Positions 13,186-18,323 of a stretch of DNA of 20,174 bases are shown piece after piece. The translations under genes and the position numbers were made by a program. Where the stretch lies: positions 1-20,174 of the IMG/VR virus record IMGVR_UViG_3300042691_002005. One strand, 5' to 3'. Positions within the stretch are counted from its first letter, which is position 1, and each line of letters starts with the position of its first letter. The DNA comes from a virus. The notes under the pieces were generated by a model. It worked only from the letters and a program-made list of their open reading frames with translations, did not search any database and had not been told where the DNA came from.

Positions 13186-14163
13186 TTAAAAGTTTTTGTT
13201 TATAGGTAATTTACTTTGAGTTTCTGGTTTGTATGGATTGCGATCAGCGTAAACACGATTGCCTTTAAAGTCAAGCATATAATACTGGTATTTATCTAAA
13301 TCTAAATACAATTTGTAAACTCCGTTTTTTGATACTCCTTTTGGTTTACTCTTAGCAACTTTCAAATGTACTTCATTTTTTTCAGCACCGGTACCATCTG
13401 CATCTAATAATCCATAAGGTGGCCTCCACGGAATTAATACGCTCAGACCTTTTCTAAACCATACTTGACCTCCTGCAAAATCTCTTGCACTTGGCATCGG
13501 AAAGTAACTTATGTCAGTTCCTGCTATTGTTTTAGCGCTTACCATTGGCTGATCCCTAACGTGATTAATTACGCAATTATGCCTGCCAGTCTTTCTTGCA
13601 TTTTTACGGACCATTCCTAAAATTCTACTCAAATACTTATCTTCTCTGCCTAAATCAGCTTGTATAAATTCCTCGGTAAGTTCATTCCACGGATCAATTG
13701 TTGTTGTATGTATTTTAATACCTTCTTTACGTTCAATTTCATCTACTAAATCGTAAAATTTAGTTATAGTTAAATCCTCATCAATAGGATCAATTACAAT
13801 GAAATGCTCATTTACAAACATTTCAGCACGTACCTGCTCTCCGTGTGTCATTGAGTTTTGACCTTGAACGTATGGCTGACCTATGTACTTATAACATAAC
13901 TCAGAAAATATTTCTGCACTTGATCCAGTTTCCGGAGAAAATACAACGTGATTCCAACCGTGTAAACAAGAAAGGTTTATAAGGAACTCAAACCAAAGTT
14001 CTGTTTTTCCAGATGCGGGTGCTGCTCCAATATACGTGGTACATCCTTCTTTGATTGTATAAGGTAACATATCCCAGCTCCAGCCAATTGATTTGCCTTT
14101 AACATCTACCTGTTGACGTAAAGCAAACATTTCTTTATTTAGGTCTGTAAGTCTTTTATACAT
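13186..14163 (-). CDS. DnaB/RecA-type replicative helicase
   Basis: A 325-residue RecA-fold ATPase. Walker A is YIGAAPASGKTELW at 44-57 (Gly-x-x-x-x-Gly-Lys-Thr), the Walker B strand is IHTTTIDPW at 151-159 with Asp157, and a late motif HNCVINHVRDQP at 195-206 ends a beta strand, as in the DnaB C-terminal domain. The usual DnaB N-terminal domain is absent, so the protein resembles phage single-domain helicases such as those of the gp4/Twinkle group without primase. The sequence immediately upstream is a replisome-organiser-like protein, so the two form a replication initiation module. Strand separation at the phage fork is the likely role. Confidence 0.85.
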   Translation of the reverse strand: MYKRLTDLNKEMFALRQQVDVKGKSIGWSWDMLPYTIKEGCTTYIGAAPASGKTELWFEFLINLSCLHGWNHVVFSPETGSSAEIFSELCYKYIGQPYVQGQNSMTHGEQVRAEMFVNEHFIVIDPIDEDLTITKFYDLVDEIERKEGIKIHTTTIDPWNELTEEFIQADLGREDKYLSRILGMVRKNARKTGRHNCVINHVRDQPMVSAKTIAGTDISYFPMPSARDFAGGQVWFRKGLSVLIPWRPPYGLLDADGTGAEKNEVHLKVAKSKPKGVSKNGVYKLYLDLDKYQYYMLDFKGNRVYADRNPYKPETQSKLPINKNF

Positions 14164-14780
14164 CAGTCAATGATTAAAGTAGGTTGATTAAATTTAGGCT
14201 TGTTTCTATCCTGTTGGTTTTTCTTCCAACGTTCTAAACGGAGTTCTAAATTAAAACTCTTTTCCTTTTCAAACCTCATTTTTTTATCTCGTTCTCCGTG
14301 TTCAGTCCAGTAATCGTAAAATTCACGTACCATAACCTTACCGTATGTATCTACAAAAGAACTTAGTTCAGAAGCAAACTTTTGTTTGCGATCAGCTATA
14401 TTATATTCTTTATCTTTATCTTCTTCTTTAATGCTAGAGCCTTGCTTTAGCGATGCTTTAGCCTTGCTTAAGCCACCCTTACGCCCAGATTCACTGAGTT
14501 TCAATCGTTTAGCTTCAATCTCAATTCTTTCAACATCCAAAAAAGAAATTACAATTTTATTTTTTTTAGTTTTTAAATATTGTTTTTCAATCAATGTATC
14601 CACTATTTCTGAATTACGTAAACGCAACTTAGCCTCTTCAATATTTAAGTTATTAGATCTGTTCCAATACTCAGCGCAAACTCGTATAAACGCTCCTTGT
14701 AATTCAAAAGATTCATAGCTAATATTACCGGTAATCCATTCGGTAGCATTAAACTTAAAAAATGGCAGTTCCTTACTCAT
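14163..14780 (-). CDS. Phage replisome organiser-like protein (DUF1376 type)
   Basis: Starting at ATG 14780 the protein has 205 residues. The N-terminal part, ELPFFKFNATEWITGNIS followed by a helical segment with GAFIRVCAEYWNRS, is typical of DUF1376-like winged-helix domains at the front of phage replication proteins. A variable Lys/Ser-rich linker (about 100-130) leads to a C-terminal DnaD-like helical part with FYDYWTEHGERDKKMRFEKEK. Such proteins bind the origin and recruit the helicase encoded next (ATGA overlap). A TTG at 14792 could extend the frame by four codons, but the ATG overlapping the upstream stop is more likely. Confidence 0.75.
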   Translation of the reverse strand: MSKELPFFKFNATEWITGNISYESFELQGAFIRVCAEYWNRSNNLNIEEAKLRLRNSEIVDTLIEKQYLKTKKNKIVISFLDVERIEIEAKRLKLSESGRKGGLSKAKASLKQGSSIKEEDKDKEYNIADRKQKFASELSSFVDTYGKVMVREFYDYWTEHGERDKKMRFEKEKSFNLELRLERWKKNQQDRNKPKFNQPTLIID

Positions 14781-14958
14781 AGCTTTTTTCAATAAAGTTT
14801 TCTAATGCTTTAAGTAACGTATAAGCTTGTCTTTCATCTAAACAAATTGTTTTTGATGATCCTTCTCCTTCGTAAACTTCAAAACAAATGTGATCTCCTT
14901 TAGATACAATCATCTTGTCTTTGTCGTTATACTGACAATTAAAATGAATATCATTCAT
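14773..14958 (-). CDS. Hypothetical protein behind the structured leader, 61 aa
   Basis: From ATG 14958 this is a 61-residue acidic protein beginning MNDIHFNCQYNDKDKMIVSK, with beta strands (about 4-40) and a C-terminal helix (DERQAYTLLKALENFIEKS). A longer frame opens at 14997, but its first codons form the right arm and U-tract of the intrinsic terminator at 14977-15027, so the ATG at 14958 is the plausible start. It is the first gene behind the structured RNA leader, so it may be controlled by it. No family is recognised. Confidence 0.6.
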   Translation of the reverse strand: MNDIHFNCQYNDKDKMIVSKGDHICFEVYEGEGSSKTICLDERQAYTLLKALENFIEKSYE

Positions 14959-14976
14959 ATTAAAAATTTTAGTAAT

Positions 14977-15027
14977 AAAAAAACCCCTGTATATCATCGC
15001 GGCTGGACTTGCGAATCAATACAAGGG
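14977..15027 (-). terminator. Intrinsic terminator at the end of the structured leader
   Basis: A 9-bp stem (CCCTTGTAT with ATACAGGGG, one G-U pair) has a 26-nt loop that contains half of stem A, and is followed directly by seven U. The long loop suggests that the terminator is conditional rather than constitutive. Confidence 0.55.
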
Positions 15028-15061
15028 TCAATAATACCGTTTGAGTTTATGGTGTCCAGCC
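14977..15061 (-). ncRNA. Structured leader or small RNA with interleaved stems and terminator
   Basis: On the minus strand two perfect or near-perfect stems interleave. Stem A pairs GGCTGGAC (15061-15054) with GTCCAGCC (15008-15001). Stem B pairs CCCTTGTAT (15027-15019) with ATACAGGGG (14992-14984), with one G-U pair, and is followed by seven U (14983-14977). The A-B-A'-B' order allows either a pseudoknot or a switch between an antiterminator and a terminator. It lies between a TATATTTG promoter element and the ATG at 14958. No known riboswitch family is recognised. Confidence 0.6.
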
Positions 15062-15071
15062 AACTCAAGAA

Positions 15072-15105
15072 CAAATATAACTATTTTATTTTAATAGCTG
15101 ATCAA
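15072..15105 (-). promoter_or_regulatory. Probable promoter before the structured leader
   Basis: The minus strand has TTG (15105-15103), a 23-nt spacer and TATATTTG (15079-15072). The -7 element is perfect, while the spacing is at the upper limit. It overlaps the end of the 96-residue gene. A start site near 15065 would place the first nucleotides of the transcript just ahead of stem A. Confidence 0.55.
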
Positions 15106-15376
15106 AAGTAAAGTTTTCTTTTACCCATTGTCTGAATGCACGTTGAATATCAATCTGTTGGTTCTGAGCATCTGCATCAGCACTGTCAATTATTAGCCTA
15201 TCCGTTTTTCTGATCTCATCCAAAAACATATTAGCTCGGCGTTTGACGTTCTTTTTAAAGATATTAGCATCGTTAAGATCTTCAATGTAATCTCCAAGCA
15301 CTGGGAGGATTGCAGTTAGTACAATAAGCTTTTCTAAATTACGCTTTACTGCTTCGGTGTATTCTTCTTTTTCCAT
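15086..15376 (-). CDS. Helical protein, 96 aa, unknown
   Basis: A 96-residue, mostly helical protein that begins MEKEEYTEAVKRNLEKLIVL, has a short hydrophobic helix (about 16-27), a basic stretch KKNVKRRANMF, and an aromatic end. No motif is recognised. It starts 1 nt after the stop of the 91-residue gene. It belongs to the block of small early genes before the replication proteins, where host-takeover functions are common. Confidence 0.6.
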   Translation of the reverse strand: MEKEEYTEAVKRNLEKLIVLTAILPVLGDYIEDLNDANIFKKNVKRRANMFLDEIRKTDRLIIDSADADAQNQQIDIQRAFRQWVKENFTFDQLLK

Positions 15377-15377
15377 T

Positions 15378-15653
15378 TTATAGTTTATTTATTTCTTGTT
15401 TAACTTCTTGCCAATAAATTCTTGTTGCTTCTAATCTTTTAGACAATTCTAATTCTAAATGATATTTTAAATTTGCTTGGTTATAGTGATCAATATAAAA
15501 ATACCTTTCATTAATTATTTCATCAACTGCAATTAAAGCACATTGCTTGGCGTGGTATTCACTATCAAAAGCATATTCTGTTACGTTGTCCCACTCAACG
15601 GTATGCTCCATAAATTGATCTAATAATTCAATTGCTTTTTCTTTTGGTGTCAT
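15378..15653 (-). CDS. Small conserved phage protein, 91 aa
   Basis: A 91-residue helical protein with MTPKEKAIELLDQFM, AKQCALIAVDEII (about 35-47) and a C-terminal YWQEVKQEINKL. This pattern of an N-terminal PKEKAxEL, central AKxCALIAVDEI and a terminal WxEVKxEI is, from memory, widespread in small proteins of flavobacterial phages and prophages, but no function is known to me. Its ATG overlaps the upstream stop as ATGA. Confidence 0.7.
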   Translation of the reverse strand: MTPKEKAIELLDQFMEHTVEWDNVTEYAFDSEYHAKQCALIAVDEIINERYFYIDHYNQANLKYHLELELSKRLEATRIYWQEVKQEINKL

Positions 15654-15931
15654 ATTCTTGATTTTACGATTTGGTAAGTTCTTCCATCTATATCAGCCAT
15701 ATCAACTTCACGTGATAGCTTGTAATCTTGTCTACCATACATTAAAAACATCTTGCCGGCATATTTATACGTATGATCAATTTCTTGAGTTCCGGAAAGA
15801 ATATGCTTTCGTAATTCTTTAACCATAGCATCAAAGCAAGGTTCGTTAGTGTACTCAACAATGATTTGCAAGCGTTTTGTTTTGTGCAGGATATTCTGAG
15901 TTTGATTATTATAGTATTGTTCTTTAGTCAT
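15650..15931 (-). CDS. Hypothetical protein, 93 aa
   Basis: From ATG 15931 this is a 93-residue basic protein (MTKEQYYNNQTQNILHKTKR at the start). The reading frame can extend to 15961, but that would overlap the preceding gene by 38 nt, while 15931 gives the 8-nt overlap usual here. The sequence is alpha/beta without motifs, with one cysteine (Cys32). Role unknown. Confidence 0.55.
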   Translation of the reverse strand: MTKEQYYNNQTQNILHKTKRLQIIVEYTNEPCFDAMVKELRKHILSGTQEIDHTYKYAGKMFLMYGRQDYKLSREVDMADIDGRTYQIVKSRI

Positions 15932-16175
15932 TGTATTTACGATTATAGCATCCTTCAGCATATTTTGCCCAAGATACCTTAAGTTCGTAATTAGGTTTCA
16001 TTTCTGTTTGCGGATCCGGTACTTTAGCATCTAATACAGGCGGCGTATTTGTACTAACCAACCAAACAAAGATTGAAGCAATTGGAATAAAGAAAATTAA
16101 AATATGTCGGAAAAAGTCTTTGTCATAATCTGGCAACTCTTTCCATTCTGCGATAATTGTTTTTACTGTGTTCAT
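15924..16175 (-). CDS. Single-span membrane protein, 83 aa
   Basis: An 83-residue protein with an N-terminal amphipathic part (MNTVKTIIAEWKELPDYDKD), one membrane segment at about 24-41 (HILIFFIPIASIFVWLVS), and a Pro-rich polar tail, which would lie in the periplasm if the positive-inside rule holds. It is unrelated to any family I know. It is the second gene of the early operon and overlaps the 55-residue gene by 1 nt (TAATG). Confidence 0.6.
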   Translation of the reverse strand: MNTVKTIIAEWKELPDYDKDFFRHILIFFIPIASIFVWLVSTNTPPVLDAKVPDPQTEMKPNYELKVSWAKYAEGCYNRKYND

Positions 16176-16342
16176 TATTTCTGTGTTATATGGTTAATTA
16201 ATTCGTTTACTTCTTGCCAAATAGCGTAATGTCTTTTAGTAACTGCGTGCAAGTTTCCGTTTGCATCACGTGCTTCTAAATACTCCTCCCAGAGTTGACG
16301 TTCTCTGGCTTGGATGAACTGGATAATTTCGTTTGCTTTCAT
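16175..16342 (-). CDS. First gene of the early operon, 55 aa helical protein
   Basis: A 55-codon frame begins at ATG 16342, about 22 nt downstream of the -7 element of the promoter at 16365-16394, and ends in a TAA overlapping the next ATG. The protein starts MKANEIIQFIQARERQLWEE and is helical with a central polar loop (RDANGNLH). The leader ahead of it is A-rich, as is usual for Bacteroidota starts. No family is recognised. Its position as first gene under the early promoter suggests an early phage function. Confidence 0.65.
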   Translation of the reverse strand: MKANEIIQFIQARERQLWEEYLEARDANGNLHAVTKRHYAIWQEVNELINHITQK

Positions 16343-16364
16343 AGTATTGTTTTAAATGTTTAGA

Positions 16365-16394
16365 CAAAACTAATATTAATTTTTAATATACAAA
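16365..16394 (-). promoter_or_regulatory. Early operon promoter
   Basis: On the minus strand TTTG (16394-16391) is followed after 18 nt by TAGTTTTG (16372-16365), a perfect TAnnTTTG element. The spacer is AT-rich and similar to those at 11050 and 7456. It lies in the gap between the lysis terminator and the first early gene, which makes it the most convincing promoter in the window. Confidence 0.8.
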
Positions 16395-16433
16395 CTATTT
16401 TAACGGATTTTTTTTAAAAAAGTTTCAGAAAAT

Positions 16434-16467
16434 AAAAAAGGGTTACCGCTTTCAACTGGCAACCCTT
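16434..16467 (-). terminator. Intrinsic terminator after the lysis genes
   Basis: On the minus strand AAGGGTTGCC (16467-16458) pairs with GGTAACCCTT (16447-16438) over 10 bp with one G-U pair and a 10-nt loop. Six U follow directly (16439-16434, partly shared with the stem). It lies 45 nt after the stop of the last lysis gene and should separate the late lysis operon from the early one. Confidence 0.9.
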
Positions 16468-16493
16468 CTTCTAATAACACTAAAAACAATTAT
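16434..16493 (-). ncRNA. Candidate small RNA between a promoter and the lysis terminator
   Basis: A promoter-like pair of boxes (16500-16530) lies just upstream of the intrinsic terminator. If it is active, the transcript would be about 60 nt long, starting near 16493 and ending in the 10-bp terminator hairpin. The 5' part is AT-rich and unstructured. This may also simply be the 3' untranslated end of the lysis transcript; the evidence does not separate the two. Confidence 0.3.
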
Positions 16494-16499
16494 GCTCTA

Positions 16500-16530
16500 C
16501 AAATGTAGCATTTAAAATTCATCAACCAAA
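16500..16530 (-). promoter_or_regulatory. Possible promoter or operator at the end of the lysis operon
   Basis: TTTG (16530-16527), a 19-nt spacer and TACATTTG (16507-16500) fit the Bacteroidota consensus. The -7 box lies within an inverted repeat, ATGCTACA with TGTAGAGCAT, which has a 2-nt bulge and could be an operator or a small hairpin. It overlaps the last codons of the YkuD-like gene. Confidence 0.4.
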
Positions 16531-17087
16531 CAATACGTTACAAATTTTTCGTTTTTAAGCAATTTGATCATCATTTTGTAGTTAGGAATATTGTTAACTA
16601 CTTGGCAACCGGCACTCCACCAGCCTATATTTGTTCCGGATCCTTTACTCAGATCATAGGTGTTAGGGTGAAAATTAATCCCAAAATAACCCGACTGTAA
16701 AGCTCCTTGTTCTTCTGACTGCGAATCTCGGTCTGTATCTCTATAAACTTGCACTTTGTTTCCGAGTTGCAACAAGGCTTCAACCTTTCCGTTATGCTTA
16801 CCATACTTCCAAACGTTATAATACCACTGATCAGCTTTTAATACTGCTGCTCCGTCTTTATTTACCTTTTCAAATTGTTTCAGCGTATTGGTGCCGGGAT
16901 TAGTTGTGGCTGAAGTAACCAATACAAACTCTTCTCCTTTGAATAAATAGATCTTATCATCAAAAGTGTTCGGAATATCATCCAAAGATCTTACGCCTAA
17001 TAACCAATAACCCGCAGGAATGTTCTTAAAACTATCCAGCTCCTTAACTCTTGCAAGCAATTGCTTGTCTGTATATTGTCTAACCAT
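16512..17087 (-). CDS. YkuD/L,D-transpeptidase-like protein, probable endolysin
   Basis: A 191-residue soluble protein. Near its end lies GINFHPNTYDLS with His140, followed after 17 residues by WWSAGCQVV with Cys161. A histidine separated by about 14-17 residues from Ser-x-Gly-Cys is the catalytic arrangement of YkuD-type L,D-transpeptidases (His-x(14-17)-Ser/Thr-His-Gly-Cys), here with Ala in place of the second His. There is no signal peptide. It follows holin-like and spanin-like genes, so cutting of peptidoglycan for lysis is likely. No lysozyme, amidase or CHAP motif is seen elsewhere in the cassette. The reaction direction is unknown. Confidence 0.6.
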   Translation of the reverse strand: MVRQYTDKQLLARVKELDSFKNIPAGYWLLGVRSLDDIPNTFDDKIYLFKGEEFVLVTSATTNPGTNTLKQFEKVNKDGAAVLKADQWYYNVWKYGKHNGKVEALLQLGNKVQVYRDTDRDSQSEEQGALQSGYFGINFHPNTYDLSKGSGTNIGWWSAGCQVVNNIPNYKMMIKLLKNEKFVTYCLVDEF

Positions 17088-17568
17088 TGATTAATAAATA
17101 ACGTCTAACTGCACGAACTACAAAAAACAAAGCAATAAGTAATAAACTAAAGAAGATCCAGCGCATAGCATCAGCAAAAGTATTTTTGTTTTCACTCTTT
17201 ACTTGCTTTAAATCAGTTTTAAGCGTTGTTTTCTTTGTTTTAAGAGCATATTTAAGCGAATCTGAGTAGATAGTTCGGATATGTTCTAAACTATCGTTAA
17301 AACGCTTTAAATCGAATCTTTGGATTATACGTGTTTTTGGAACGTATTGCTTCTGGATCTGAATAACTGTATCTTTCTGAGTAATGAACTTTTCCCATAC
17401 TATCGAATCACGAACAATAACCGGAAATGAATCAACTGTATTGATTCTGATTGTATCGTATACCGGTGGCTTGTAACCTTTCTTGATCGCTTTATTTAGA
17501 TGGTAGTTCATTGAGCAACCTGTCGCAAGAATAGTAGATATTAGCGACAAAATAAAGATCCTTTTCAT
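17080..17568 (-). CDS. Lipoprotein with C-terminal membrane segment, unimolecular-spanin-like
   Basis: A 162-residue protein with a lipoprotein signal (MKRIFILSLISTILATGC, predicted lipidation at Cys18), a periplasmic part with beta-rich and then Lys-rich helical sections (about 30-130), and a C-terminal membrane segment at about 137-153 (WIFFSLLLIALFFVVRA). A lipobox at one end and a transmembrane helix at the other is the architecture of unimolecular spanins such as T1 gp11, which join and disrupt the outer membrane in the last step of lysis. The position between holin-like and endolysin-like genes supports this. The sequence has no family match that I recognise. Confidence 0.65.
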   Translation of the reverse strand: MKRIFILSLISTILATGCSMNYHLNKAIKKGYKPPVYDTIRINTVDSFPVIVRDSIVWEKFITQKDTVIQIQKQYVPKTRIIQRFDLKRFNDSLEHIRTIYSDSLKYALKTKKTTLKTDLKQVKSENKNTFADAMRWIFFSLLLIALFFVVRAVRRYLLING

Positions 17569-17780
17569 TCCTTAATAGTTTTGTTCCATACTGTTAATCC
17601 AATCGCAGTAGCTGAATAAGTAAGCAGGCCTACAAAAACAAACTCGTGTACTTCAAACGGTCTAAAAAGCGGAATTAAAGCATAAGCAACCGATAGCCAA
17701 AAAGACGTAAAGGCACTTAAGCGTTTAATAGACCACTTGCCATTAGGCTTGAGTGTTTCTGCGATTAGTTTTTTTATCAT
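17565..17780 (-). CDS. Holin-like protein with two membrane segments
   Basis: From ATG 17780 this is a 71-residue protein, MIKKLIAETLKPNGKWSIKR, with two membrane segments (about 21-39 and 46-65) and a short charged tail. This is the normal build of class II holins. The reading frame extends upstream to 17879, but the extra part lies in the preceding gene and lacks hydrophobic character. The Asn-Gly-Lys-(Trp/Phe)-Ser-x-Lys-Arg...Ala-Phe-Thr-Ser-Phe pattern occurs in other flavobacterial phage lysis cassettes, from memory. It overlaps the next gene by ATGA. Confidence 0.65.
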   Translation of the reverse strand: MIKKLIAETLKPNGKWSIKRLSAFTSFWLSVAYALIPLFRPFEVHEFVFVGLLTYSATAIGLTVWNKTIKE

Positions 17781-17970
17781 TAGGTAAGATTGCAAATAAG
17801 CGTTCTGGAATGTTAATTCGTGTATTTGTAGCTTGTCTGAACGTCTGTTCTTTATAGCAGTCATACAAAGCAGTTTCAACCTTATTTAAGCGGTTGTCAG
17901 TATGCCAAAGCCATAAGGCAAGCACTCCAGTTACTCCGTACTTTTTAATGATCGTAACAAACTCGGTCAT
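17743..17970 (-). CDS. Short holin/antiholin-like membrane protein
   Basis: A 75-residue protein with an N-terminal membrane segment (about 9-23, KKYGVTGVLALWLWH), a following amphipathic helix with a Leu-Asn-Lys-Val-Glu motif, and a basic C-terminus. This topology resembles BhlA-type holin-like proteins. The position directly before the two-span holin-like gene suggests a lysis timing role. It overlaps that gene by 38 nt. Confidence 0.55.
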   Translation of the reverse strand: MTEFVTIIKKYGVTGVLALWLWHTDNRLNKVETALYDCYKEQTFRQATNTRINIPERLFAILPNDKKTNRRNTQA

Positions 17971-18323
17971 TCCTCAGTCAATAATTGCGGTTCGTATGGA
18001 AACTCTTCTTTAACACTATGCCCAGCGAAAGCGTGCTTCGGGTTCTTTGGTTCGACAAGGTTTGACCCGAAGTCATAGGTGTTGTCCGACATTACATCGT
18101 AGTGATATCCGTCAGCGTAGATAGGTTCGGTAACTACTTCCATTCCTTCCATTACGGGAGGGGTTAACATAATAAGTCCTATTTCTACAACTGCTTGAAC
18201 ACCTTCGCTGTATGCTTCGTGTTTTTCTCCGTCTATTCCTTCGACCTCGATTAGTATTCCTTTGGCGTAAAGGTCGGCAACTGCTTCGGCCTTGTCTGAA
18301 TAAGTCAATTTAAATATGTTCAT
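17967..18323 (-). CDS. Hypothetical protein between tail and lysis genes, 118 aa
   Basis: A 118-residue acidic protein (MNIFKLTYSDKAEAVADLYA at the start) with an alpha/beta N-terminal part and a C-terminal half rich in Glu, Tyr and Pro that looks extended. No membrane segment or motif. It lies between the tail-tip protein (TAATG overlap) and the lysis genes (ATGA overlap), where many phages carry small tail-fibre-associated proteins. Function is not established. Confidence 0.6.
   Translation of the reverse strand: MNIFKLTYSDKAEAVADLYAKGILIEVEGIDGEKHEAYSEGVQAVVEIGLIMLTPPVMEGMEVVTEPIYADGYHYDVMSDNTYDFGSNLVEPKNPKHAFAGHSVKEEFPYEPQLLTEE

Noticed and set aside
469-16645. Recurring GGATCC sites (for example near 470, 5070, 16010 and 16640)
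   Set aside because: The number is compatible with chance for a 6-bp site in 20 kb; no regular spacing or context was seen.
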